From contig JACKNV010000003.1 of assembly GCA_024234735.1 (NCBI GenBank), positions 1 to 64,000 of the forward strand: a DNA stretch of 64,000 nucleotides, read 5' to 3'. Within the stretch, counting starts at the first letter, position 1; the number at the start of each line of letters is the position of its first letter. Below, piece after piece: positions 27,021 through 36,208 of the stretch. The translations under genes and the position numbers were made by a program. The notes under the pieces were generated by a model, which did no database searches, was not told the origin of the DNA, and worked only from the letters and a program-made list of their open reading frames with translations. The stretch comes from Pseudomonadales bacterium (lineage in GTDB: Bacteria > Pseudomonadota > Gammaproteobacteria > Pseudomonadales > Halieaceae).

Positions 27021-27593
27021 TCAGTTCCCTGTGCGTCGCAGCAGCAGGGTGTCGATATCCTGCGCCGCCGTGAGGCCGCGAGCCCGGCTCATGGCCCCGT
27101 GGGAATTGAACGGGCCCAGGTACACCCTGAACCAGCGGCCGTTGTCGCTGTCGGTCTCCTCCACCCGGGGCTCCAGCCCCAGCAACAACAGCTCGGCGCG
27201 GCGCCGGTCAGCGTCCTCCCGCTGGCGGAAGGAGCCGGCCTGCAGCATGTAGACATCCTGGCCGGTGGTGACCGGGTCGGCTACCTGGGCGGGCTCCAGG
27301 CCGGGGTCGATGCTCTGCTCCGGCAGGATGGTGTAGAAGTCATAGCGCGGCTTGGGCGGCTCGGCGACGGTCGGTTCCGGTTTGGCGGCCACCGGCTCGC
27401 TGCCATCGCTCGACGGCAAAGTGCGCAGGTACAGCAGGAAGCTCAGGAAAAAGCCGCACAGCAGGCCGGCCATGAACCAGCGCCAGCCGCCGCCGGTGCT
27501 GGAGCCGTTGCGGCCCTGCCTGCCGGTGGTCCTGGAGCGGCTGGATGCCCGGCCGCCGGCAGGTTTGCGGGTCTTGGCGTAATCCCTGGCCAT
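27021..27593 (-). CDS. SPOR-domain membrane protein (FtsN-like)
   Basis: A 190-residue bitopic protein. It has a basic cytoplasmic tail (residues 1-36), one helix at about 37-57, a Pro/Glu-rich linker, and a SPOR domain from about residue 112 (VYMLQAGSFRQREDADRRRAELLLLG). SPOR domains bind denuded septal peptidoglycan, so a cell-division role is likely. The position between argS/priA and hslV is that of E. coli ftsN, but the protein is much shorter than FtsN and the identity is inferred from synteny. It starts one base after argS. Confidence 0.85.
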   Translation of the reverse strand: MARDYAKTRKPAGGRASSRSRTTGRQGRNGSSTGGGWRWFMAGLLCGFFLSFLLYLRTLPSSDGSEPVAAKPEPTVAEPPKPRYDFYTILPEQSIDPGLEPAQVADPVTTGQDVYMLQAGSFRQREDADRRRAELLLLGLEPRVEETDSDNGRWFRVYLGPFNSHGAMSRARGLTAAQDIDTLLLRRTGN

Positions 27594-27594
27594 T

Positions 27595-29280
27595 CTACAT
27601 GGTCTCCGGGGCGGAGACGCCCAGCAGGCCCAGGCCGTTGGCGACTACCTGGCGCACTGCCTCGCACAGGGCCACCCGCGCGTTGCGCAGGGACGGCTCC
27701 TCCACCAGCATCTTGTGGGCGTTGTACCAGGTGTGGAAATCGGCGGCCAGCTCGCGCAGGTAGGTCGCCACGCCGTGGGGTTCGCTGGCGGTTGCTGCCG
27801 CGGTGACGACCTCTGGGTAACGGGCCAGCTGGCGCAACAGCGCCTTCTCGTGTTCCTCTTCCAGGCCGTCCAATTGCTGCAGCGCCGTCTCGGCGTGCCA
27901 CTGCCAGCCCTGCTCCGCGAGCCGGCGCATGACACTGCAGGCGCGGGCGTGGGCGTACTGGATGTAATACACCGGGTTGTCGTTGCTCTGGGACAGCGCC
28001 AGGTTGATGTCGAAAGTCAGCTGGGAGTTGGCGGCACGGGCCGCCAGGAAGTAGCGTGTCGCGTCGCGGCCCACCTCGTCGATCAGGTCCCGCAGGGTGA
28101 CGTAGCTGCCCGCGCGCTTGGACAGCTTGACCTCCTCGCCATCGCGCATCACGGTCACCATCTGGTGCAAGACATAGTCCGGCCACCCCGCGGGTATGCC
28201 GCACTCCAGCGCCTGCAACCCCGCCCTGACCCGGGTGACGGTGCTGTGGTGATCGGCGCCCTGCTCGTTGATAACGCGTTCGAAACCCCGCTGCCACTTG
28301 TTGAGGTGGTAGGCCACGTCCGGCAGGAAGTAGGTATAGCCGCCGTCGCGCTTGCGCATCACCCGGTCCTTGTCGTCCCCGAAATCGGTGGTGCGCAGCC
28401 ACAGGGCGCCATCCTGCTCGTAGGTATGGCCGCGCGAAACCAGGCGCTCCACCGTCGCCGCCACCTCGCCGTCGGCATACAGCGACGATTCCAGGAAGTA
28501 ATTGTCGAAGTGCACGGCGAATGCCTGCAGGTCGAGATCCTGCTCGCGCCGCAGGTAGGCCACGGCGAAGCGCCGGATGTCGTCGAGGTTGTCCGGGTCG
28601 GCGGAGCCGCTGACATGCTGGTCACTGGCGTCGACCCGATCGCCGCGCAGGTAGGCCTGGGCGACATCGCCTATATAGTCGCCGCGATAGCCGTCCTGGG
28701 GCCATTCCGGGTCATCGGGTTGCAGGCCCTTGCAGCGGGCCTGCACGGACAGGGCGAGGTTGTTGATCTGCTGGCCGGCATCGTTGTAGTAGAACTCCCG
28801 GGTCACCGCCCAGCCGGTTGCCTCCAGCAGGCGACAGATGCAGTCCCCGACCGCCGCGCCGCGCCCATGGCCCACGTGCAGGGGGCCGGTGGGATTGGCG
28901 GAGACGTACTCCACCTGGACCTGGCGTCCCTGGCCGGCGGTGGACGTACCATAGGCCTCGCGCTGTTCGAGAATGTCCCTGATGACGCCCTGGCTACTGG
29001 CCTCGGAGAGGAAAAAATTGATGAATCCGGGGCCGGCGATCTCCGTGCGCGCCAGAAACGGGGCTGCCGGCAAAGCTTCGCAGATCAGCGCTGCCAGTTC
29101 GCGCGGGTTCCTGCCTGCGCTTTTGGCCAGGGTCAGGGCAATATTGCTGGCCAGGTCTCCATGGCTGGGATCGCGGGTGCGGTCGATCTGGATGCGCCTG
29201 GCGAGATCGTCTGACAGAATGCCCTGGTCCGCCAGCGTGTCCAGCGCCTGGTTGATGAGCCGGGAAAGTTGTTCCTTCAT
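27595..29280 (-). CDS. argS: arginyl-tRNA synthetase
   Basis: Charges tRNA-Arg. A 561-residue class I synthetase with HIGH-type signature SANPTGPLHVGHGRG, KMSKS-type KLSKRAGSYVTL, and the C-terminal DALR anticodon-binding domain ending LGLLGVSAPETM. The start at 29280 (MKEQLSRLIN) gives the standard N-terminus; a longer in-frame start at 29346 adds 22 unconserved residues. The 119 bases between argS and the upstream priA hold no recognised feature. Confidence 0.97.
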   Translation of the reverse strand: MKEQLSRLINQALDTLADQGILSDDLARRIQIDRTRDPSHGDLASNIALTLAKSAGRNPRELAALICEALPAAPFLARTEIAGPGFINFFLSEASSQGVIRDILEQREAYGTSTAGQGRQVQVEYVSANPTGPLHVGHGRGAAVGDCICRLLEATGWAVTREFYYNDAGQQINNLALSVQARCKGLQPDDPEWPQDGYRGDYIGDVAQAYLRGDRVDASDQHVSGSADPDNLDDIRRFAVAYLRREQDLDLQAFAVHFDNYFLESSLYADGEVAATVERLVSRGHTYEQDGALWLRTTDFGDDKDRVMRKRDGGYTYFLPDVAYHLNKWQRGFERVINEQGADHHSTVTRVRAGLQALECGIPAGWPDYVLHQMVTVMRDGEEVKLSKRAGSYVTLRDLIDEVGRDATRYFLAARAANSQLTFDINLALSQSNDNPVYYIQYAHARACSVMRRLAEQGWQWHAETALQQLDGLEEEHEKALLRQLARYPEVVTAAATASEPHGVATYLRELAADFHTWYNAHKMLVEEPSLRNARVALCEAVRQVVANGLGLLGVSAPETM

Positions 29281-29399
29281 CGCGAGGGAGAATACCTGGG
29301 TTGATTCACTGGGTTGTCGGGCCGCCATGGCCCGCTGGCCGGCCATTATCCTGATAAGTTCCCGTCATGGCTAGGGCCAAGGGGCTGGGTGGGGTGTCC

Positions 29400-31598
29400 C
29401 TAAAACAGGTCCTGCGGATCGATATCGATGGTCCATTTCAGGTCGCGCCGGGCGCGCATGCCTGCGACGCTTGCCACCAGCACAGCGGCCCCGGCCTGGA
29501 GAGTGGCGCGCTCGCTGGCCAGCGCCAGCAGCTGGAAGCGGAACATTCCCGCCCGCCGCTGTAGCGGCGAAGGCAGCGGACCTATCAGGCTGATTCCCCC
29601 GGGCAGCTCCGGCGCGGCGCGCTCCCGCAGGGCCTGCAGGAAATCCTCGCCTTCACGCGGGTCGCGGCAGTCGCTGCGCAGTACCAGTAGATAGCCAAAG
29701 GGGGGCATGCCGGTAGCCTGCCGCCGGGCGAGCATGCCCCGGGCCTGTTCCGCGTAATCCGCCACCAGCATCGCCTGGATGGCCGGGTGGTCGGGGTAGT
29801 GGGTTTGCAGGATCACCCGGCCGGGGGTGCCCGCGCGACCGGCCCGCCCGGCCACCTGGGTCAGCAGCTGCGCCATGCGTTCCTCGCCGCGGAAGTCCGC
29901 GCTGAACAACATGGCGTCGGCGTCGATGACGGCCACCAGGCCGACGGCGGGGAAATGATGGCCCTTGGTCAGCATCTGGGTGCCCAGCAAAATGGCCGGT
30001 TCGCCGCGATTGACCTCGTCTACCAGTTCGGACATGGCCTGGCGGCCCTGCATGGAGTCACTGTCCACCCGGTGAACCGGCCACTGGGAAAACCGCTCGC
30101 GCAACACCTCCTCGGCCTGCTCGGTGCCCAGGCCCGCGGTCAATAGATGTCGGCTGTGGCACTGCGGGCAGCTCTCCGGCAATTGCCTGCTGGCGCCGCA
30201 GTGGTGGCAGCGCAGTCGCCGCTGCCGGCGGTGCACCGTCATACGGGCGTCGCAGCTAGTGCACTGCGCGACCCAACCGCAGTCATGGCACTGCAGGGTC
30301 GGCGCATAGCCGCGCCGGTTGAGGAACAACAACACCTGCTGGTTGGCGCGCAGGGCGTGTTCGATGGCATCGAGCAGGGCCCGGGACAGGCCGGCGACCA
30401 GCTCCTGGCGGCGCACATCCAGGGTAGCCATGGTCGGCAGCGCAGCGCCCCCGGCGCGCTGCTGCAGGCGGTGCAACTGGTAGCGTCCGACGAGGGCGTT
30501 GTGGATGCTTTCCAGCGAAGGCGTGGCGCTGCCCAGCAGGACCGGGCAGGCCTCCAGCTGTCCGCGCTTGACCGCCACATCCCTTGCCGAGTAGCGAAAA
30601 CCGTCCTGCTGCTTGTAGGAGGCGTCGTGCTCCTCGTCGACGATGATGAGGCCAGGCTTGTGCAGTGGTGTGAAAGCCGCCGAGCGGGTGCCGATCACGA
30701 TCTGCGCGCTGCCGTCGCGGGCTCTCTCCCAGGCGCGCAGGCGCTCGGCATCGCCCAGGCCGGAGTGCAGCACGGCGATATCGGCATCGAAGCGGCGGGT
30801 GAAGCGCGCCAGGGTCTGGGGAGTGAGGCCTATCTCGGGTATCAGTACCAACGCCTGGCGGCCCGCCTGCAGGCAGTGTTCGATGACCCGCAGGTAGACC
30901 TCGGTCTTGCCGCTGCCGGTAACGCCCTCCAGCAGGTGGCAGCCGAACCCGGGGGGTGCTGCCAGCAGGGCGGCGATGACGGCGGCCTGCTCGCGGTTGG
31001 GCTGCGGCCCGCCACGGCTTGTCCCGGTCCTCGGCGGTGGCGGCACCTGGCAACGTTCCACCAGCTGCTTTTTCTCCAGGCTGCGCAGGACCGCACTGCC
31101 GATGCCGCGCTCCTTGACGAGGCTGGCTGGCAGGCTCGCGGCGGCCTGCAGCATCGCCAGTGCCTCGGCCTGCCGCGGTGATCTGGCCAGGGCGCCCCGG
31201 GGCAGCCCCCGGCCCCGCCGGGTGAGGCGCCAGCCGGCTTCACCCGAGGGGCGATGGGGCTTGCCGGCGCGCAGCGCTTGCGGGAACGCGGCGTTGAAGA
31301 CCTCGCCGGCCGGGTGATGGTAATAGCGGGCGGCCCATTCGCACAGCTGCACCAGGGTAGCCGGCAACAGCGGCCGTGAGTCGAGAATGGCCGCGGCCTG
31401 CCTGAGTTCGCCTGCCGGCAGATGGCTGTGGGCCGCCACCTCCACCAGGTAGGCGGTGAGTTCGCGCCGGCCAAATGGCACTTGCACCCGTTGCCCTGGA
31501 GTCAGGGCAGAGAGCACCTCCTCGCTGGTATCCGGCGGGGGCAGGTAGTCGAAGAGTTGGCGCAGCGGGCCGGGAACAGCCAGGCGAAGTATGGACAT
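29400..31598 (-). CDS. priA: primosomal protein N' (replication restart helicase PriA)
   Basis: A 3'-5' helicase that reloads the replisome at collapsed forks. About 732 residues: N-terminal DNA-binding domain (SILRLAVPGPLRQLFDYLPP), Walker A GVTGSGKTEVYLR, DEEH box IIVDEEHDASYKQ, two zinc-binding Cys clusters (QCHDCGWVAQCTSC and CHHCGASRQLPESCPQC) and the motif V/VI region VAGRAGR. The start at 31598 matches the family. It is divergent from rpmE. Confidence 0.97.
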   Translation of the reverse strand: MSILRLAVPGPLRQLFDYLPPPDTSEEVLSALTPGQRVQVPFGRRELTAYLVEVAAHSHLPAGELRQAAAILDSRPLLPATLVQLCEWAARYYHHPAGEVFNAAFPQALRAGKPHRPSGEAGWRLTRRGRGLPRGALARSPRQAEALAMLQAAASLPASLVKERGIGSAVLRSLEKKQLVERCQVPPPPRTGTSRGGPQPNREQAAVIAALLAAPPGFGCHLLEGVTGSGKTEVYLRVIEHCLQAGRQALVLIPEIGLTPQTLARFTRRFDADIAVLHSGLGDAERLRAWERARDGSAQIVIGTRSAAFTPLHKPGLIIVDEEHDASYKQQDGFRYSARDVAVKRGQLEACPVLLGSATPSLESIHNALVGRYQLHRLQQRAGGAALPTMATLDVRRQELVAGLSRALLDAIEHALRANQQVLLFLNRRGYAPTLQCHDCGWVAQCTSCDARMTVHRRQRRLRCHHCGASRQLPESCPQCHSRHLLTAGLGTEQAEEVLRERFSQWPVHRVDSDSMQGRQAMSELVDEVNRGEPAILLGTQMLTKGHHFPAVGLVAVIDADAMLFSADFRGEERMAQLLTQVAGRAGRAGTPGRVILQTHYPDHPAIQAMLVADYAEQARGMLARRQATGMPPFGYLLVLRSDCRDPREGEDFLQALRERAAPELPGGISLIGPLPSPLQRRAGMFRFQLLALASERATLQAGAAVLVASVAGMRARRDLKWTIDIDPQDLF

Positions 31599-31712
31599 TG
31601 AGCCCTTGTCGGGACGGCCAGCGGGATTTGCCGGATAGTGTAACAAAACCTCCCCCGGGAATAACCGCCCGCCGGGCAGGCGCCGGCTATTTCAGGGGGG
31701 GTAATCTTGCTG

Positions 31713-31740
31713 TTGCTTATGGCGCTGTGTCTGGTAAGAT
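31713..31740 (+). promoter_or_regulatory. sigma70-type promoter for rpmE
   Basis: TTGCTT (31713-31718), a 16-base spacer, then TAAGAT (31735-31740). A GC-rich discriminator (GCGCGCCTC) follows, as at growth-rate-controlled ribosomal promoters. The implied 5' leader is about 100 bases. Confidence 0.55.
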
Positions 31741-31845
31741 GCGCGCCTCTTTTTGCGGGGGTTCCCTACCGGCCCCTGTGAAATTCAGGTGCGGTGCCCG
31801 GCAAGGGATCGGGTGGCGGTGCCACGGCAAAGGAGCAACCAAGGT

Positions 31846-32061
31846 ATGAAAACCGATATCCACCCCAAATACGAGACCGTGACGGTCAACTGCAGCTGCG
31901 GAAACCAGATTGTCACCCGTTCCACCCTGTGTGAAGACCTGCTGATCGACGTCTGCTCGCAGTGCCACCCGTTCTTCACCGGCAAGCAGAAAGTGCTGGA
32001 TACCGGTGGCCGGGTCGATCGCTTCAAGAAGCGTTTCGGCAACCGCGGCAGCAAGCGCTAG
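31846..32061 (+). CDS. rpmE: 50S ribosomal protein L31, zinc-binding type
   Basis: A 71-residue large-subunit protein. Cys16, Cys18, Cys37 and Cys40 (CSCG and CSQC) form the zinc site of the C+ form, which is typically expressed when zinc is sufficient; no C- paralogue is in the window. AGGAG precedes the ATG by about ten bases. A clear terminator follows 40 bases downstream, so the gene is monocistronic. Confidence 0.97.
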   Translation: MKTDIHPKYETVTVNCSCGNQIVTRSTLCEDLLIDVCSQCHPFFTGKQKVLDTGGRVDRFKKRFGNRGSKR

Positions 32062-32101
32062 GCCGAAACCCGGCTCCGCGACCGCTCTGGTCGCTGTGCA
32101 G

Positions 32102-32135
32102 AACGCCAGTTTCCCCGGGGGAGCTGGCGTTTTTT
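32102..32135 (+). terminator. Rho-independent terminator of rpmE
   Basis: AACGCCAG (32102-32109) pairs with CTGGCGTT (32124-32131) across a GC-rich loop and is followed by a run of T to 32135. Confidence 0.85.
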
Positions 32136-32318
32136 GTGTTCGGGATATTCGCTACCTCGCGCGAGGCATGGAGGCCTCGTCCCGTTTTGCCGGTCGCGCG
32201 CTAGCGGCCCTGCCATCGGCGCTTGCCTTGGTTGGTTGCATTGGGAGCGGTAGTTTGCCTTCTTGTGAGGCGCCCTCCTTTTCTATATGCTTTGCGCCCC
32301 TTTTCGCAAGTGAACCCC

Positions 32319-33563
32319 ATGGCCAAGGAATTCAAGCAAGCCGCCCTTGATTATCACGCTCTGCCGATCCCCGGCAAAATCAGCGTGGAGCTGACCACTT
32401 CGGCGGAGACTCAGCAGGACCTGGCCCTGGCTTACAGCCCCGGAGTGGCCGAGCCCTGTCGGGAAATCGCCCGGGAGGCAGACAATGCCTATCTTTACAC
32501 GGGCAAGGGCAATCTGGTGGCGGTGGTCAGCAACGGTACCGCGGTGCTGGGCCTGGGAAATCTTGGCCCGCTGGCCAGCAAGCCTGTCATGGAAGGCAAG
32601 GCCCTGTTGTTCAAGCGGTTTGCCGGCATCAACGCCATCGATATCGAAGTCGATACCGAGGACGCCGCCGAATTTATCGCCACGGTGGCCCGCATCGCCG
32701 ACACTTTTGGCGGCATCAACCTCGAGGACATCAAGGCCCCGGAGTGTTTTGAAATCGAGGCCGGCCTGTCGCGGCAGTGCGGGATCCCGGTATTCCACGA
32801 TGACCAGCACGGCACCGCCATCGTCACTGCGGCGGGCCTGCTGAATGCCCTTGAGATCCAGGGAAAAAGCCTGGAAGAAGCGTCCATCGCCTGCCTTGGC
32901 GCGGGCGCTGCCGCGATCGCCTGCATGCGCCTGCTGGTGAGCCTGGGGGCGCGCCGCGAGAACATCTATATGCTGGACCGACGCGGGGTGATCTATGCCG
33001 GGCGCGAGGGTGTCAATGTCTACAAGCAGGAATTCGCCAACCAGACCAGCAAGCGCACCCTCGGCGATGCGCTGGACGGCGCCGACGTGTTTGTCGGCCT
33101 GTCCGGCGCCGATCTGATGAGCGCCCAGATGCTGCGGTCCATGGCGGATCGCCCCATCGTGTTTGCCTGCTCCAATCCCGACCCGGAAATCCGGCCCGAG
33201 CTGGCCCTGGCCACCCGCGACGACGTGATCATCGCCACCGGCCGCTCCGATTATCCCAACCAGGTGAACAATGTGCTGGGATTTCCCTTTATCTTCCGCG
33301 GCGCCCTCGATGTCAGGGCTTCCTGTATCAACGAGGAGATGAAAATCGCCGCGGTGCGTGCCCTGAGTGAACTGGCGCGTGAGGAGGTACCCGCCGAGGT
33401 GCTGGCGGCCTGCGATGTCGAGGCCCTGGCGTTCGGCCCCGAGTACATCATTCCCAAACCCGTGGACAATCGCCTGCTGGTCCGTATCGCACCTGCCGTG
33501 GCGCGTGCCGCCGTCGACAGTGGCGTCGCGCGCTTGCCCTACCCCGAGAATTACTACCTGTAG
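32319..33563 (+). CDS. malic enzyme (oxaloacetate-decarboxylating), short form
   Basis: Oxidatively decarboxylates malate to pyruvate with reduction of NAD(P)+. The 414-residue protein has the malic N-terminal domain (LALAYSPGVAEPCREI) and the NAD-binding domain (CLGAGAAAIACMRLL). It also has VFHDDQHGTAIV with the metal-binding acidic residues, and FACSNPDPEI. It lacks the C-terminal phosphotransacetylase-like domain of the 750-residue MaeB, so it is the short ME. NAD versus NADP preference cannot be decided. The start at 32319 (MAKEFKQAALDYH) matches homologues; no ORF was found in the 183 bases after the rpmE terminator. Confidence 0.93.
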   Translation: MAKEFKQAALDYHALPIPGKISVELTTSAETQQDLALAYSPGVAEPCREIAREADNAYLYTGKGNLVAVVSNGTAVLGLGNLGPLASKPVMEGKALLFKRFAGINAIDIEVDTEDAAEFIATVARIADTFGGINLEDIKAPECFEIEAGLSRQCGIPVFHDDQHGTAIVTAAGLLNALEIQGKSLEEASIACLGAGAAAIACMRLLVSLGARRENIYMLDRRGVIYAGREGVNVYKQEFANQTSKRTLGDALDGADVFVGLSGADLMSAQMLRSMADRPIVFACSNPDPEIRPELALATRDDVIIATGRSDYPNQVNNVLGFPFIFRGALDVRASCINEEMKIAAVRALSELAREEVPAEVLAACDVEALAFGPEYIIPKPVDNRLLVRIAPAVARAAVDSGVARLPYPENYYL

Positions 33564-33577
33564 GACAGCGGGCGAAG

Positions 33578-36022
33578 CTAGAAAATATCCTTCAGGAGTT
33601 CGCCGGTCCCCTGCCCTTCCCCCCCCGGGCCGCCGCCGTCCACTCCCTGCGCGGGCACCGTTTCCTCCAGGAAATACTCGAAAATGGCGTTGCGCTGCCC
33701 CGGTTTCGCCAGCAGGCCGGTGTCGGGGTCGATCTTGACGTTGGCAATGCCCGGCGGAACCGGACGCTGAATCTCCGGGCGCTCCCGCAGGGCCTCGCGC
33801 ATGTAGTCTATCCATATCGGCAGTGCAGCAGTGCCGCCGAATTCCCTGCGGCCCAGCGGCGTGTAGTTGTCGAAGCCGACCCAGGTAGAGGTGACGACCT
33901 CGGGGTTATAGCCGGAGAACCAGGCATCCATCGGCCCGTTGGTGGTGCCAGTCTTGCCTGCTATATCGGCGCGCTCCAGTACCAGCGCGCGGCGCCCGGT
34001 GCCGCGGGTTATGACATCCTTGAGGATGCTGTCGATGACAAAGGCAACCCGCGGTTCCATGATGCGCGGCGCCCGAGGCAGTTCCTCGCTGTCCGCCTTG
34101 CTGGCCAGCAGTTCCTCCATACTGGGTTCCATGGACGGGTCTTCGGCGGGGGCGGGCGCCTGGTCGCACTCCCGGCACACCGTCAGGGGCCTGGCCTGGA
34201 ACATGGTTTCGCCGTCGAGGTTGTGCACCCGTGCTATCAGGTAGGGTTCGATCCGGTAGCCGCCGTTGGCGATCACCGCATAGGCCGCGGCGATGTCCAG
34301 CACGCTCATTACGTGGGTGCCCAGCGCCAGGGAGAGATTGTGGGGGAAGCTGGACGTGTCGAAACCGAAGCGCGCCAGGTAGTCGAGCAGGCGGTCTACG
34401 CCCAGTTGTTGTAACAGGCGGATCGAGACCAGGTTGCGCGACTTGGTCAGGGCCCAGCGCAGGCGGGTGGGGCCATAGAACTTGCCCTCGTCGTTTTCGG
34501 GGCGCCACATGCCTTCCAGTGAGTTGTCTTCCAGCACTACCGGGGCGTCGTTTATCAGGCTGGCAGCGGTAAACCCGGATTCCAGCGCGGCGCTGTAGAG
34601 AAAAGGCTTGAAGTTGGAACCCGGTTGACGCTGGGCCTGGGTCGCGCGGTTGAACTTGCTCAGCTCAAAACCCATGCCTCCGACGATACTGATGATGGCC
34701 CCGTCATCCGGGTTCAGGGAAACCAGGGCGGCCTGGGCAGCGGGCACCTGGGTGAGCACCCATTGACCGTCCTCGTTGGCGATCACGCGGACCAGATCCC
34801 CCACTGCCAGGACTTCGTCGACTGACGCTGGCCGCCGTCCCACCGCGTTTTCGCTCAGGTAGGGCGAGGCGGTGCGCAGGCCGTTTTCCCAGGTGATGTA
34901 GCTGTCGCTGCCATCGGCCAGCAGGATGGCAACCTGGTTTTGCTCCGTATCCACGGCTGTCACGACCGCCGGCTCCAGCCCGGCGATCACCGGGGTCTGG
35001 GATAGCGCCTCCAGCCACCCGGCGGTGGGGTCGACGCCGCTGTCCGGCGGCGGCAGCTTGCGTTCCGGTCCCCGATAGCCATGGCGATCGTCATAGGCCA
35101 GCAGGCCGTCGATTACCGCTTTGCGGGCCACCTGCTGGAGGTTGCTGTCGATGGTGGTGAACACCTGGTAACCGTCGTTGTATGCCGCCATGCCGTAGCG
35201 ATCCAGCATCTCCTGGCGGACCATCTCGGCGGCGTAGTGGGCGGAGAAACTCAGGCGCTCACCGTGAATCGAGGCGGTATTGGGGGCCTGAACCGCACTG
35301 CTGTACTGGGCCTGGTCGATATACCCCAGCTCGCGCATGCGCCCGAGTATCCAGTCGCGGCGCGCCATGCCGGCTTCCGGACCGCTGATCGGGTTGTTGC
35401 GTGAGGGGGCCTTGGGTATGCCGGCGAGCATGGCGTATTCCGCCAGGTCCAGTTCGGTAATGCTGGTGCCGTAATAGACCTGGGACGCGGCCTCGAACCC
35501 ATAGGCGCGGTGACCGAGGAAAACCCGGTTGAAGTACAGCTCGAATATTTCCCGTTTGTCCAGTGCCCGTTCAATTTCGATCGCCAGCAGGATCTCGTTG
35601 AACTTGCGCATGAACGTGCGTTCCAGGCTGAGAAAATAATTCCTGGCGACCTGCATGGTAAGAGTGCTGCCGCCGGAGCCTTTTTCCCCGGTCAATACCA
35701 GCTCGGACACGGCGCGCATCAGCCCGCCGATGTCTATGCCCGAGTGGTGGAAGAAGCTCGCGTCTTCCGCGGCCAGCAGCGCCTGGATGAACTGCGGTGG
35801 GATATCCTCGAAGTTCATCGGGCTGCGTTTTTGCTCCCCGAACTGACCGATCAGCTTGCCGTCACGGGTATAAACCCGCATGGGTGTCTGCAGTTTGACA
35901 TCACGCAGAGTGGCGACATCGGGAAGGTTGGGGCTGAGGTATAAATAGACCCCTGCCAACAGCCACAAACTGCCGAAAAAACCAAATAATATGAGGCGTA
36001 AAACGACGCGTAGGAATCTCAT
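33578..36022 (-). CDS. mrcA: penicillin-binding protein 1A (bifunctional transglycosylase/transpeptidase)
   Basis: Class A PBP of 814 residues, anchored by one helix (about 7-28). The GT51 glycosyltransferase domain has the catalytic Glu86 (AAEDASFFHHSG) and GGSTLTMQVARNYF at 117-130. An OB-like insert lies around 320-430. The transpeptidase has Ser469-x-x-Lys472 (PGSNFKPF), SRN at 528-530 and KTG at 690-692. The gene faces pilM across an AT-rich 186-base gap, the same arrangement as ponA/pilM in pseudomonads, and converges on the malic enzyme gene with a 14-base gap. Confidence 0.96.
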   Translation of the reverse strand: MRFLRVVLRLILFGFFGSLWLLAGVYLYLSPNLPDVATLRDVKLQTPMRVYTRDGKLIGQFGEQKRSPMNFEDIPPQFIQALLAAEDASFFHHSGIDIGGLMRAVSELVLTGEKGSGGSTLTMQVARNYFLSLERTFMRKFNEILLAIEIERALDKREIFELYFNRVFLGHRAYGFEAASQVYYGTSITELDLAEYAMLAGIPKAPSRNNPISGPEAGMARRDWILGRMRELGYIDQAQYSSAVQAPNTASIHGERLSFSAHYAAEMVRQEMLDRYGMAAYNDGYQVFTTIDSNLQQVARKAVIDGLLAYDDRHGYRGPERKLPPPDSGVDPTAGWLEALSQTPVIAGLEPAVVTAVDTEQNQVAILLADGSDSYITWENGLRTASPYLSENAVGRRPASVDEVLAVGDLVRVIANEDGQWVLTQVPAAQAALVSLNPDDGAIISIVGGMGFELSKFNRATQAQRQPGSNFKPFLYSAALESGFTAASLINDAPVVLEDNSLEGMWRPENDEGKFYGPTRLRWALTKSRNLVSIRLLQQLGVDRLLDYLARFGFDTSSFPHNLSLALGTHVMSVLDIAAAYAVIANGGYRIEPYLIARVHNLDGETMFQARPLTVCRECDQAPAPAEDPSMEPSMEELLASKADSEELPRAPRIMEPRVAFVIDSILKDVITRGTGRRALVLERADIAGKTGTTNGPMDAWFSGYNPEVVTSTWVGFDNYTPLGRREFGGTAALPIWIDYMREALRERPEIQRPVPPGIANVKIDPDTGLLAKPGQRNAIFEYFLEETVPAQGVDGGGPGGEGQGTGELLKDIF

Positions 36023-36208
36023 TTATCCCTTTAAAAACAGCAGCATATGTGGCTTCTATGGAGAGGTGTCCGGGCTCGTTTGGTAATTATATGCTTTTTT
36101 TCAGTTTTGATATATTTTGGACTGTGTTATATCTAAAGTTATATCTAACAATTAATGTATCAGCACATAAAAATATCCTAAGTTAGTGATACTGATAGGG
36201 AAAAGACA
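36023..36208. promoter_or_regulatory. AT-rich divergent promoter region between mrcA and pilM
   Basis: This 186-base intergenic stretch is strikingly AT-rich compared with everything around it, especially from 36085 to 36185 (repeated TTATATCTAA). A plausible plus-strand promoter for pilM is TTGATA near 36106, a 17-base spacer and TATCTA near 36129. It must also hold the mrcA promoter. Confidence 0.45.
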
